Below the pieces are notes generated by a model. It was not told the origin of the DNA and made no database searches. It was given only the letters and a program-made list of their open reading frames with translations. A DNA stretch of 44,325 bases from assembly GCA_022360175.1 (NCBI GenBank), contig JAKSDI010000241.1:1-44325 (forward strand), in the 5' to 3' direction. Below, piece after piece: positions 15,301 to 23,406 of this stretch. Each line of letters begins with the position of its first letter. Position 1 is the stretch's first letter. The stretch comes from Chitinophagales bacterium. GTDB lineage: Bacteria; Bacteroidota; Bacteroidia; Chitinophagales; Saprospiraceae. A program made the translations under genes and the position numbers.

Positions 15301-17872
15301 CGAGTGTTACTTCATCTCCAAAAACAAGGCTGTTTTGTGTATAAGTCAGGTCTGTGACTGGGCCTTGCCATGCTCCAGGCGTACCGTTGAGAATTACTCT
15401 ATATTCGTATTCTGTGAAATTGTCTACTGGCATCCAATTGAAAAGAATGCTGGAATTGTCACTACTGATGCAATCTACAATTGGTGCTGCTATATCGTCA
15501 GCAACATTTACTGTTACAGAGTCGGAATAAGAACAGCCATAGCTATCCATTGAAGTTACGATATATGTTTCTGTAGTAGTTGGACTGGCAATCGGATCTG
15601 GGCAGGTTGTGCAAGACAGGTTGGCACCACTCCAAACAAATGAAGGTTCATTTACAGAGTTGAAGGTAATAGACCAGGAGAAAACTTCTCCAAGATCGTT
15701 GAAACCAAATGCATCAGAAACAACCAAATTCCATTCTCCATTCACTGCTTGCCCTGTGAAAACGGACCAATCTCCTTCTGGAATAAAAGTGCCTGTGAAA
15801 GGGCCAATTCCACTAGTAATTGGAATCGTTGCATCAGGTGTGAAACAGGTCTGGATATAATGATCAGATGCTCCTCCATTGCCAGTACTAAGTGGCATAA
15901 TAGTACCTTCAGGAGATTGGAGGGATATATCTAAATCAGCGTTCCAGTCTGTATATATTTCAATACAAACAGCAGCTATTTGAGTAGCTGGATCTGTGAG
16001 TGTGCCTGGGTTGATAAAACTAACGTCTATTGGTAGGTATAAGGGGTTAATGGGAGGATTGGTAGATGCACCAAAGGCTTGTTGCGGTATGGTTTCAAAA
16101 CCGGAAACGACACCTGGAGGGTTTTCACTAGCAGCATTAAACAAAAGATTAGAACCTGAACATATGGTCGTATCAGCAAGTGGTGCGATACTTTCTGCAC
16201 AATCATAACAATCAGGATGCGCAAAGGGGAGTACATCAACAGTTAGGAAAGTGTCAGAAACACATCCAAACTCATCTTCGATAGTAAAAGTATACAGCGC
16301 TTCACCTCCAAATGTTGGAACAGCACTAATGTCTAGAGAATCATTAGAATAGGATATAATAGAGGGGCGTTCTTCCCAATGGAAATCAACTATTTGAGGC
16401 TCAAAGGTTTCCAGGTCAGGGTATAAATCTTCTGCGAAATCGATACTCCATTCAAAAATCCAACCGTTGTCTGATCCCCATCGATCATAAACTAGTATGG
16501 TCCATTCTCCATTTAATGGGCAACCTAATAAGTTGTTGAATGATTCGTAAGGTTCATAGTCGCCTGAAGGAAGGGAATATGGGCCGAAACCACCAGTATC
16601 ATTTGCGGCGGTGTATTCAGTCCAGGTACCATTGGTAGAAAAAGGAGTCCAGCAGTATTCTGCGCCAGTTCCAGGTAAAGGAACAGGAGGGGCAGGGTCA
16701 ACAAAATCATCGGTTTCGTTTGGTATACCTAAAAAGACTTCATTAGTGATTTGTTCTTGAAATTGTAACATATTAATTGTACCATTAGGGCATTCAATAG
16801 AAATTTCTAAATCATGCATCCAGCTATGTTCTATATTTACACAAATTCCTAATAGATCATTTATATCTGTCAATACCTGACCTGGGGAAAACTCTGTGAA
16901 AACAATACTGGTAGAATAAGGTACATCGACACCATCAGGTAATGCTAAGGAATCAGAAATTATACCTCCTGAGGGAAAGCTACCTTCTGTGCTGTTTGCA
17001 GAAATAATACTAGAACTATTAACAGTCCCTACAGATGCTTGTAAATTAAGAGTATCACCTGCACATATAGGCTCTAAATCTTCTCCAATAGTAAATTCAG
17101 GATAGGTAGCTACCCTTATACGTTGACCAAGAAAGTTCAAATTTGTACAACCGTTCTGATCTGTAATGGTTAATTGTACCGTATATCCACCAGGCTCTTC
17201 ATACACATGAGTTACATTCGGCCCTACAGCGGAAGTTCCATCTCCAAAATCCCAGACAAATGAAGAAGTAAGGTCAGAGTGATTGTAGACCACGCCATCT
17301 TGTGGGTATAGGCCCGTCCCCCAAAATTCAACACGATCACCAGGGCATATATCTACCCAGCCAGTATCAGCTGGCATTGGAGCAGGATAGATGCTGTCTA
17401 GCACAGCAAAAATATTTTGACAATTTGTTATACAATTGATGAACGCACTCCAACCTGCTCCCTGGTTTGCTCCGTCTGATTGAAAATCTATAGTAAGGCA
17501 GCCAGATGTATTTGCTGCGGTAGCTTGTATTATGAAAGCATTAGCTCCTGCGAATTCTTCATAATAACATGTTATCTCATTAGCCGTATTATCAATCCCA
17601 TCGTAAAAACACATTTGATCTCCTTGAAGGATATTTACTCCTGAAAATACTAGCTGAATATTCATGCCAGGATTATCAGGGCAAAAAGTCATGCTTAAGT
17701 CTTCGTTATTGCTATAACCACCACTTCCTCCACCACTATCTGTGAAGGTTCCTTCACAAGTAGTAATTGTAGTGTTCGCCATTTCATAGGTTTGGGCATT
17801 CAGCGAAAGGCTATAGCATAGACTACAACTTAAAATGGCTAAGCATATTCTCAAGCTTGTAAAAATCCTCAT
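12359..17872 (-). CDS. SprB-like giant surface adhesin with T9SS type B sorting domain
   Basis: 1837 aa. After a signal peptide (cut near LNAQ, about residue 27) the order is: a CUB-like domain (about 29-147, with TTCEGTFTDSGG and FYDG); a PKD domain (about 150-255, VWDFGDGTS ... YTVQLTITD); two proprotein-convertase P-like domains (about 295-487 and 587-736, each ending in 'NGEWTILVYDRWG' or 'NGEWNLVVSDAFG' style strands followed by WSI); an Ig-like unit and a fibronectin III-like unit (about 740-885); ten SprB repeats (about 888-1652); and the CHU_C sorting domain (1744-1837, FTPNGDNMND ... FDRWGELLYE ... GWDGTYRGE). Proteins like this are exported by the type IX system and can be moved along the surface as gliding adhesins. 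The SprF-like gene follows 40 bases later. Whether this cell glides cannot be decided from the window. Confidence 0.9.
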   Translation of the reverse strand: MRIFTSLRICLAILSCSLCYSLSLNAQTYEMANTTITTCEGTFTDSGGGSGGYSNNEDLSMTFCPDNPGMNIQLVFSGVNILQGDQMCFYDGIDNTANEITCYYEEFAGANAFIIQATAANTSGCLTIDFQSDGANQGAGWSAFINCITNCQNIFAVLDSIYPAPMPADTGWVDICPGDRVEFWGTGLYPQDGVVYNHSDLTSSFVWDFGDGTSAVGPNVTHVYEEPGGYTVQLTITDQNGCTNLNFLGQRIRVATYPEFTIGEDLEPICAGDTLNLQASVGTVNSSSIISANSTEGSFPSGGIISDSLALPDGVDVPYSTSIVFTEFSPGQVLTDINDLLGICVNIEHSWMHDLEISIECPNGTINMLQFQEQITNEVFLGIPNETDDFVDPAPPVPLPGTGAEYCWTPFSTNGTWTEYTAANDTGGFGPYSLPSGDYEPYESFNNLLGCPLNGEWTILVYDRWGSDNGWIFEWSIDFAEDLYPDLETFEPQIVDFHWEERPSIISYSNDSLDISAVPTFGGEALYTFTIEDEFGCVSDTFLTVDVLPFAHPDCYDCAESIAPLADTTICSGSNLLFNAASENPPGVVSGFETIPQQAFGASTNPPINPLYLPIDVSFINPGTLTDPATQIAAVCIEIYTDWNADLDISLQSPEGTIMPLSTGNGGASDHYIQTCFTPDATIPITSGIGPFTGTFIPEGDWSVFTGQAVNGEWNLVVSDAFGFNDLGEVFSWSITFNSVNEPSFVWSGANLSCTTCPDPIASPTTTETYIVTSMDSYGCSYSDSVTVNVADDIAAPIVDCISSDNSSILFNWMPVDNFTEYEYRVILNGTPGAWQGPVTDLTYTQNSLVFGDEVTLEVRVFLNGAPLNCGVLIGSSSCTYGNCSLIASLTATPEDASCYEATDGSASISAMNGITPYSYYLISNPAPQMDGNFTGLAAGNYQAVVEDNVGCQDTVSFTINQPDSIEVAIALDQPLDCYDGNNGILSASANGGDGNFSFEWNTTPPIMTSTASGLSANDYLVTVMDGEGCIGDASFTLTQPDSIDISFNVTPASCSGTADGAIQATASGGTPPLTLSWSNSQSGNDLSGLIPGTYCVTIEDANGCQKVSCVDVNTPVELVVDSVSTTSVLCNGGNTGSATIYISGGNGNYTYQWDDNLSQTGQTAIMLEIGSYNVVVTDENGCEITAIADVDEPEVLNIGFDVEDALCNGSDDGTATAQITGGVAPYNYMWEDGQVTQTATGLSAGNYDITITDDNDCVLTANTDVGEPAEAVALTFEQTQMGCAGEQQNEVLATASGGTGNNYSYEWSNGQTNALATDLDSLPYTLTVMDENGCIATASFTPIDLEAIDFLIIDTPPSCNGYQDGRLGINQVSGGGGADIDDYTINWSTGATGATAEGLEGGVTYSVTVTSPQGCEQVRTRTLQEPSPITFNIETADVLCFGENSGNAEVVNVSGEFAPFTYLWSDGQVQALASNLTAGDYGVTVSDNTGCFAILTTSITEPEALTIDFETEDTPCFGSQGGSVMAGVKGGVASYNYLWSNGSTQSGQSGLSAGIYELTVTDQNGCTETITANIEQPEPLTTSFELTDPSCFDFSDGSIIVDVGGGTIPYRYSLDGDFFSGSSSLIALEAGDYHVFVQDANGCITVENVSLNNPPEFSVDAGLASYTIVLGDSIRLYGEAENAVGLVDFVWEAPYEGTLSCVNCDNTTSTPQVSILYQLYGIDENGCEDTDKVHVYVDKPRVVAVPTGFTPNGDNMNDVLMVHGRQGTVVQYFQVFDRWGELLYEARDFNVNDSSVGWDGTYRGEAISGGTYIWQLLVTYEDGMEELYFGESTLIR
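12917..15211 (-). repeat. Ten SprB-type repeats within the adhesin gene
   Basis: Ten protein repeats of about 70-85 residues, each running roughly C-x-G-x-x-x-G-x-A ... GG-x-x-P-Y-x-Y-x-W-S-x-G ... L-x-A-G-x-Y-x-V-x-V-x-D-x-N-G-C. I counted them by their closing 'NGC', 'EGC', 'VGC', 'NDC', 'QGC' or 'TGC'. The copies are diverged, not identical, so this looks like an old expansion and not a recent one. Confidence 0.8.
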
Positions 17873-18343
17873 CTGTTACTTTTTGACTAGTTAATTAGGA
17901 TTGATGATTATTTTATCGTCTCAGTATAGGCATCGATAATCTTATACTGAATGTTTTCAGGTCGCAATGGAGATGAGATTGATAAATTGAAAGGTATAGT
18001 GAAATTTCAGAATTCTCCATTTGAAACTTTTGAATTATTCCAAAGGAATTCCAGCTTTGATTAAATCGTAGAGATTGTTTATATAGGTGTGTTATACTTT
18101 CAGTTGCCTTGACAAATGTAGCAAAAAAACTATAAAAAAGTGTATAAATTTTTTTTATGATATTTAGTGGCATGTATGCAAAATACTGTTTGTAGAAAGT
18201 AGTATCGCCACAAATTTATTTTTTTAGATGAAAAAAGACCCTTTCTTTTTTTTAAATTATGATATAATTGCCGACAATTCTGCGGTATGAAATTCAAAGT
18301 TTAAGAGTGATAAAGCTGCACTATCCTTGTGTATTCCTTACGC
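17873..18343. other. AT-rich intergenic region upstream of the adhesin
   Basis: No supported gene; an 86-codon reverse frame at 17913-18173 has no protein-like features and crosses the promoter-like box at 18113-18120. AAAAAAGA (18231-18238) and TCTTTTTT (18244-18251) can form an AT-rich hairpin that may end the beta-barrel gene transcript, weakly supported. Several T-runs lie at 18149-18250. Confidence 0.5.
18113..18120 (-). promoter_or_regulatory. Possible -7 box for the adhesin operon
   Basis: On the minus strand this reads TACATTTG, an exact fit to TAnnTTTG. I see no clear -33 element at the right spacing, and the leader would be long (about 230 bases) before the ATG at 17872. The same octamer occurs at 43202-43209 ahead of the toxin operon. 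Confidence 0.35.
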
Positions 18344-20104
18344 TTAAAACCTGAAGTTATAGTTGATTAGCCCTGTAAATTCTGTGAAACTTTCTATGCC
18401 AAGTTGCTTACTGGATCGATTGATGAGTGCTACATTCATACCCAATTGATGCTTTTCAAGAAACTGATATTGTAGGTTTCCACGTATTGTCAATATATTA
18501 CTATTAAGCTGTTCATTGGTGGATAAAAGTACGTAGGCAATACTGCTTGTTGCTTTGAGTTTTTCTTCAAAGAAGGGGCAACTAGCACTAATAGATGGAG
18601 ATACAGAGAGTACTTTTGCTTGAGGGATATTATTGTAATTTGCCAAAAAAGAAGACGCAAGGCTTAATTTTGTTTCCGGAAACACATAGTTATAAGAGAG
18701 GTGCCCCATATAGTTAGCCATATTTTGATTGTCCTGTACTTCTTCATTTTGTATGCTATTGGCTTTTTGATAGCTCAGCATTAACGTCCATATTTTATTT
18801 TTTTCTTCTCCTTGCACATAATTGGCACTAAAACTGGCATTCTGGTTGACTTGCGAAAGGATCAAGGAATCTACTTGTAAAAAAGGCACTGCTGAAGTTC
18901 TTATTTTGTTGGTACTCTGGAAATTGGAATAAGAAGCATTCAGGTTGAGTTGTTCATTTACGATAACAGCTGCATTTAACATTCCAATGAAACGTTTGGA
19001 AATATTATAGGATTCACCACTTAAGTTGTTGCGCTGGATACCAAAATTGGCAGTGAGCGTGATCTTCTTTTCCAGAAAGCTACCCATCGTACTGACTGTC
19101 CAGTTTTCGAAGTCGTTATTAAAGAAAAGCGCCCCTAGCGTACGATAACCTGGCCCTACCCATTCATGATTGACCTGGACATTGCCCGAACTGGTCAGTA
19201 TACCGATATTGGATTTGATAGCTGAATGATAATCAGTAGATGTTCTAGGAGTAAAAAGCCCCCCCATACGTTTTAGTAAGCCAACATTAGAGACAATTTC
19301 ATCTGCATGGCTATTGGTAGTTAGTGCACTGTAAGCATATTCGGTGGAAACATAAAGACGATCAGTCAGATGTTTTTTGCCCATTACGCTTATTACCACA
19401 TTATCCATTGGACGTACACTGGATATACTATCGGGTGGGGTAGGGATAGAAAAGCGCTGATCCCAGCCTTTAAACAAAATGGCGTAAATATTATCCTTGC
19501 CATTATCATATCCCAGTTTGGTACCCCAGCCAAATCTGTTGTAAGCAGGTTCTAGATTGTTTAGTGTGTTGAGATCGGCGGCTATAGCACGTTGTAATCT
19601 GCCATACATAGCGGCAGCATAAAAATTGCCTGGTTTTACCTCTGCACCTATGCCATAAAAACTATGTCCTGACAAAGTGTAAGAAGAAAAAGTCATACTT
19701 CTATTGCCCAAATGCAATGTACCCCATTTGTTGCTTGGGCTAAGGCCAATCAAGGCATAAGATGGTATTTTATAAGCGGGTAAATTGACATTGTATATCG
19801 TTCTGCCATTAGCTATATTAGCAGCCAGTGGGACTTTGACACCCAGGATGTCAATATTCAGACTGGCACTCAGCCTATAGCTAAATGGATCGCGCCGTGC
19901 AGGAACACCATTGATATAATTGTAAATCAACTCACTGGAAATAGCACCATTTATCTTAATAGGATCATTTTTTAGCCGTTCCTTCAGTTGTTTGGCTTTA
20001 TCAACGGCTTGTTGGATTTCTTTGTCAATGTCTTGTTGTGCCTGTATGGCATTAAGACACATCAATGATAGACTGAAGATAGAGAGCAGCAATATTTTAT
20101 ACAT
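18344..20104 (-). CDS. Predicted outer-membrane beta-barrel protein, unknown function
   Basis: 586 aa from ATG 20104; the frame opens five codons earlier at a TTG, but the ATG gives a clean signal peptide (MYKILLLSIFSLSLMCLN, cut near AIQA). A short charged helix (about residues 24-47, DKEIQQAVDKAKQLKERL) is followed by amphipathic beta-strands through to a C-terminal aromatic residue (NYNFRF), which is typical of outer-membrane barrels. The stretch 'GVPARRDPFSYRLSASLNID' and 'PSYALIGLSP' read like a conserved family, but I do not recognise a named one. The gene follows the small immunity-like genes on the same strand after a 391-base gap. It might be the outer-membrane partner of the toxin system or an independent gene; nothing here decides it. 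Confidence 0.75.
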   Translation of the reverse strand: MYKILLLSIFSLSLMCLNAIQAQQDIDKEIQQAVDKAKQLKERLKNDPIKINGAISSELIYNYINGVPARRDPFSYRLSASLNIDILGVKVPLAANIANGRTIYNVNLPAYKIPSYALIGLSPSNKWGTLHLGNRSMTFSSYTLSGHSFYGIGAEVKPGNFYAAAMYGRLQRAIAADLNTLNNLEPAYNRFGWGTKLGYDNGKDNIYAILFKGWDQRFSIPTPPDSISSVRPMDNVVISVMGKKHLTDRLYVSTEYAYSALTTNSHADEIVSNVGLLKRMGGLFTPRTSTDYHSAIKSNIGILTSSGNVQVNHEWVGPGYRTLGALFFNNDFENWTVSTMGSFLEKKITLTANFGIQRNNLSGESYNISKRFIGMLNAAVIVNEQLNLNASYSNFQSTNKIRTSAVPFLQVDSLILSQVNQNASFSANYVQGEEKNKIWTLMLSYQKANSIQNEEVQDNQNMANYMGHLSYNYVFPETKLSLASSFLANYNNIPQAKVLSVSPSISASCPFFEEKLKATSSIAYVLLSTNEQLNSNILTIRGNLQYQFLEKHQLGMNVALINRSSKQLGIESFTEFTGLINYNFRF

Positions 20105-20108
20105 ATCG

Positions 20109-20120
20109 ATTGACGTCAAT
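20109..20120. promoter_or_regulatory. 12-bp perfect palindrome at the barrel gene start
   Basis: ATTGACGTCAAT reads the same on both strands and lies four bases upstream of the ATG at 20104 (minus strand). It could be an operator for a dimeric regulator; a chance palindrome is possible. Confidence 0.3.
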
Positions 20121-20495
20121 AATTACATAATACTATAATGACACATTAATATATGCCTTATAACACCTCTTAAGAAGTAGGAAGAATCAGATTGACTGTA
20201 TTCGCGTTAGGGATGAAGATGAGCTTAATTTGCCTTCATCCTTAATATTGCACACAATATAGGAATATGTAGTAGCTATTCCTAAGTTTTTTAGGCGTTT
20301 TTTGATTATCAGGGGATTATGGAGATTTAAGCTATTCTGCCAAACAGTAAGAGTTATCCATAAATAATGTCCATGGATGATTTTTTCAGCTTCAGTAAGC
20401 TCTTTTAATTTTGTATCCTTCTTTTTTATTCATTAATGTTTATTTAAACTCCAACTGCCCAGAGCTTTTTGCTGTTTTTTCTATTTCCCACTCAC
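20121..20495. other. Intergenic region between barrel gene and small genes
   Basis: No gene seen. TTAGGGATGAAG (20207-20218) pairs with CTTCATCCTTAA (20234-20245) in 11 of 12 positions over a 15-base loop, a possible terminator for the small-gene group on the minus strand. I found no TAnnTTTG box for the barrel gene. Confidence 0.5.
20207..20245 (-). terminator. Possible terminator after the small-gene group
   Basis: A stem of 11 matches in 12 with a 15-base loop, about 250 bases beyond the stop of the last small gene. No T-tract follows on the minus strand. Confidence 0.35.
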
Positions 20496-21017
20496 TCATT
20501 CGTTATCCAATAAATCAATATAATCGAAAATAAAATCAACTATATCTCTAGTAGCGTCTTTTGAATAAGTCTGAACATAAAGGTTTTTGCCTTTAAAATC
20601 TTGCACTCCTAATCGAACTCCTTTCATTTTTTCACACAAGTACTTTTTACCATAAAACATAGGAGAATTAGTGTTGAAATGGACAAAGTCACAGAAGCCC
20701 TTTAATTTAAATTCGTCTAGTACAAATTTAAAATAATTAAAACTTGAAGAGAAATAAAAGCTAGTTTGGTCTACTCGCCTGATTTCTACATAATGATGAG
20801 GAAGAATAGAACCAAAAATCAAGAAAAAGAAATCTCCATCTTCGAATATAGGATCATAGCTTATTTCAGGTATGGTGCTATATCTTTTTTCAATCAATGT
20901 AATGACTTCTTCCAACCTATAAACCTCTCTAAGTATAGGTTTGGGATTTTGAGTGTCTAAAATTTTTATTCTAAAATTCATCTTAAAACATACCTGTATG
21001 TTAGATGCATCTAGCAT
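20496..21017 (-). CDS. Hypothetical protein, immunity-like small gene 5
   Basis: 173 aa, not recognised. It has no signal peptide or membrane segment and is rich in aromatic residues (FEDGDFFFLIFG, SFYFSSSFNYFKF). A second ATG at codon 13 (MNFRIKILDTQ) may be the true start. It lies 23 bases after the preceding small gene on the same strand and is AT-rich. Small cytosolic unrelated genes in a row behind a polymorphic toxin are usually immunity proteins, so that is the working reading; it rests on position, not on a family match. Confidence 0.6.
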   Translation of the reverse strand: MLDASNIQVCFKMNFRIKILDTQNPKPILREVYRLEEVITLIEKRYSTIPEISYDPIFEDGDFFFLIFGSILPHHYVEIRRVDQTSFYFSSSFNYFKFVLDEFKLKGFCDFVHFNTNSPMFYGKKYLCEKMKGVRLGVQDFKGKNLYVQTYSKDATRDIVDFIFDYIDLLDNE

Positions 21018-21040
21018 CCTATGGGCAAAGAGTTGAGATT

Positions 21041-21550
21041 TTATATATCACTATTTGTATTCTCCGAATCTGAATTTGAAAAAGGTATGCTATATGATAA
21101 AATTTTACTTTCTTTAGAAATATAATACGTCATTTCTTTTGAAAATGTTATAAGGTTTTTGAGCTCCAGAACTGTGAAAACGTCAGCCCTGTCATTTAGT
21201 AGTTCTGTATAAGAAGATTCAATGTTGATAATATAATTAATATTTTTAGTGTCTGTTATTTCTAAAGGTTTAAAAATTGCTTGATCAAAACTATGATATA
21301 AATCAGATAATATCATGCTTAGCATTAGAGGAAATCCTTGGTGGTAAAATAGCAATTCATACAAGGACTCTACTATACGATAATAATTTTTAAAGTACTC
21401 AATTTGATGAAAACGGAATTCAAGATCAGGACTTTTGTTAAGTGAATTTGTCCTATATGCTCGGATATAGTTTCTAATTCGATCTTTGCGAATTCTCTGT
21501 TTTTCAAAGGAATTTAACTCCTGCATTTGATTTTTTCTTAGCAAGTTCAT
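21041..21550 (-). CDS. Hypothetical protein, immunity-like small gene 4
   Basis: 169 aa, not recognised. Basic, Arg/Lys-rich N-terminal part (SFEKQRIRKDRIRNYIRAYR) followed by predicted helices ('FHQIEYFKNYYRIVESLYELLFYHQ') and a polar tail. No export signal. A 60-base sample inside it (21241-21300) has 13 G+C by hand count, far below the housekeeping genes here. It lies 38 bases after the 156-aa gene and 23 bases before the 173-aa gene, so these three are likely one transcript. Confidence 0.6.
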   Translation of the reverse strand: MNLLRKNQMQELNSFEKQRIRKDRIRNYIRAYRTNSLNKSPDLEFRFHQIEYFKNYYRIVESLYELLFYHQGFPLMLSMILSDLYHSFDQAIFKPLEITDTKNINYIINIESSYTELLNDRADVFTVLELKNLITFSKEMTYYISKESKILSYSIPFSNSDSENTNSDI

Positions 21551-21588
21551 TTATTCAATTTATCAAAGAAATGGCAAACTTGAAGTGT

Positions 21589-22059
21589 TTATAATGGAGT
21601 TTTTTTAATAGATTCTATATAAGAATCAAATTCCTCTTTAGTTACGTATTTCACATTTCCTTCTTCCCCATAAGCTTTTGTCCTATAGCTCATATTGTAT
21701 TCAAACTCATCAGTCTTTTTATTGAATACATATGAAGTTGGAATTAACTTCCCTGATAACCCCTTCTTGTTTATAACTTTTATAGCTAGAGAATCTGCAA
21801 CGATGCAATAAAAAGGTATCATTTTATTCATTTCGAGCCTATTCCTCATTATAGTTATTTGTTTTTCGAAGGCTTCTTTTGTCAATTCATCAAGATTTGT
21901 TTCACTTCCTGCTATCCCTCCAAAAACTTCATTATCAAACCGGGTACTCAACTCCATTTCTCCTGTTTGCATATTAAACACATAATATTTGCGTCCCGTG
22001 CTAGTTTCTATAACCTTGATAGGTATATCTCTTATTTTGCAATAATATGGTGACTTCAT
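21589..22059 (-). CDS. Hypothetical protein with internal duplication, immunity-like small gene 3
   Basis: 156 aa, not recognised, made of two related halves of about 75 residues. 'SPYYCKIRDIPIKVIETSTG' matches 'IPFYCIVADSLAIKVINKKG', 'YYVFNMQTGEMELSTRFDNEVFGG' matches 'SYVFNKKTDEFEYNMSYRTKAYGE', and 'LTKEAFEKQITIMRN' matches 'VTKEEFDSYIESIKK'. Each half looks like a small beta-sheet unit with one Cys and a closing helix. No signal peptide. A tandem pair of one fold is common in immunity and inhibitor proteins, but the target is unknown. Confidence 0.6.
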   Translation of the reverse strand: MKSPYYCKIRDIPIKVIETSTGRKYYVFNMQTGEMELSTRFDNEVFGGIAGSETNLDELTKEAFEKQITIMRNRLEMNKMIPFYCIVADSLAIKVINKKGLSGKLIPTSYVFNKKTDEFEYNMSYRTKAYGEEGNVKYVTKEEFDSYIESIKKTPL

Positions 22060-22326
22060 AAGCTGTTATTAATTATTCGAAATAATGATACTCCAAGGCT
22101 CGGTGAGCGTGTCTCGGGTAAGTTCTTCAATTTTTACTACCCTTACCAATTCTTAAGCTGTTAATTCTCTTCTTTCAGATATAGGGTTGTTCTGAATATA
22201 TACTCAGCGATGTATTTTGGTCTTTGAGTGTTGCTGGAGATAATGAACTGTTCATAGTGTATTTCATTAAACTAAGGACAGTGTGGTGCGTTGGCATATC
22301 CAACCTGCAGTAGTACAGCCGTTATA
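22060..22326. other. 267-base gap between small genes
   Basis: No gene seen on either strand. The gap is much wider than the others in the small-gene group (23-42 bases) and may hold a decayed gene or a separate promoter, but I found no clear box or hairpin. Confidence 0.4.
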
Positions 22327-22737
22327 CTATGGGCAAGGGGGGATGCTCGTTAATTTAGGGAACCCACTTTTCAACAGCAATTTGTTCACGTTTTCAAGGT
22401 CTGAAAAAACTAGCTTGGGTATTTTAAAATCATTAGCTTGCATATTCTCAAAAAGAGACGGATCAACTTCTATGAATCCTTGCCCAACATAAAAAGCATA
22501 TTCCGATGACCATACAAACAAATTATCACAGCGCAAATCAGGATATCCAATAATCTTATTATCATGCACACTCACTTGTAATGTTCTTTGGGCTATTATC
22601 TTGCATCCATTTGCCAAGTAATTCAAAACCTTTTTGGATACCTTAAAAAGACCTTTTTTTTGCTCCTTAATATGTTCTGGAAAATCTCCTCCTTGTTTTG
22701 GCCATGAAGTATTCCATAATCCTAATATTTCTGACAT
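22327..22737 (-). CDS. Hypothetical protein, immunity-like small gene 2
   Basis: 136 aa, not recognised. No signal peptide. It has a mixed alpha/beta look with 'YPDLRCDNLFVWSSEYAFYVGQGF' in the middle. The C-terminus (KLTSIPPCP) is encoded next to a run of six G on the plus strand (22337-22342), a place where slippage would change the last residues. It starts 42 bases after the 177-aa gene on the same strand. Its position in the array suggests an immunity-type role; there is no family evidence. Confidence 0.55.
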   Translation of the reverse strand: MSEILGLWNTSWPKQGGDFPEHIKEQKKGLFKVSKKVLNYLANGCKIIAQRTLQVSVHDNKIIGYPDLRCDNLFVWSSEYAFYVGQGFIEVDPSLFENMQANDFKIPKLVFSDLENVNKLLLKSGFPKLTSIPPCP

Positions 22738-22779
22738 TCCTTTTCTAGTTATTAATGAATTTGACCATAGTGTAGGAAT

Positions 22780-23313
22780 TTAACTCAGATATTCCTTATA
22801 AGTTTTTATAGGTTCATAAGGATTAAAAATCTCAGGCATAGGATCAATACCTTTTTGTTCAATCAGGTATTTAATAAGCTCTGCTTCATATTTATCTATA
22901 TTAATGAATCTACCTTCTTCGATTTCTTTCTCACGAGCAATTTTAAGATATCCGCCTTTGTGTCTAAAAAGGATTTTTTTTTCTTCCAACGCCTTATAAA
23001 ACTTTAGCCAAGGGATTTTATTAATAATATTTAGATCAAAATACTTTTCAAATCTATCTTTTAAACTAGTATTGTATTTCACAATATCAGGTGAAAGCAT
23101 TAATGCGAAGAGTAAATTTTCTCTTATCGTATCTATCAAATAGATTTTGCTTGCTATTCTATCACTGTCTATGTTATATCCATAAATACATATTTCTGGC
23201 TGATGAGAAATAGTAAACATTACACCTCCACCTTCGATGTAATGGTGCAATAAAATAGGTTGTTCATCTTGTTCCGACTCTTCGAATAATGGATTGCCCA
23301 ACACAATAGCCAA
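22780..23313 (-). CDS. Hypothetical protein, immunity-like small gene 1 (TTG start or truncated)
   Basis: 177 aa if read from the TTG at 23313. Two codons upstream is an in-frame TAG, and the first ATG is only at codon 32 (MFTISHQPE). The first 31 residues (NPLFEESEQDEQ ...) look like protein, so either the TTG is used or the gene has lost its original 5' end. The rest is helical and charged (LKDRFEKYFDLNI, LKFYKALEEKKILF, AREKEIEEGRF). No signal peptide and no recognised family. It is the first of the small genes beyond the inverted repeat that closes the toxin-immunity transcript. Confidence 0.55.
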   Translation of the reverse strand: MAIVLGNPLFEESEQDEQPILLHHYIEGGGVMFTISHQPEICIYGYNIDSDRIASKIYLIDTIRENLLFALMLSPDIVKYNTSLKDRFEKYFDLNIINKIPWLKFYKALEEKKILFRHKGGYLKIAREKEIEEGRFINIDKYEAELIKYLIEQKGIDPMPEIFNPYEPIKTYKEYLS

Positions 23314-23373
23314 ATGCTATTTGTAGTTAATTCCTTTCGGTCATGAGATCGCTTCGCTAAGTTGCAACTACAA

Positions 23374-23406
23374 ATCTTTATAGTAGGTTATACCCTACAT
23401 AAAGAT
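23374..23406. repeat. Hairpin in the cassette boundary
   Basis: The arms 23374-23387 and 23394-23406 pair over 13 positions with one bulged A. The loop is short (6 bases), so the fold is stable on paper. It is about 60 bases upstream of the 177-aa gene on the minus strand and could be part of its leader. Confidence 0.4.

Noticed and set aside
17913-18173. 86-codon minus-strand frame upstream of the adhesin
   Set aside because: No protein-like pattern, AT-driven composition, and it runs across a promoter-like box.
22337-22342. Run of six G near the end of the 136-aa gene as a phase-variation tract
   Set aside because: Too short and too close to the stop codon to switch the gene off; only the last residues would change.
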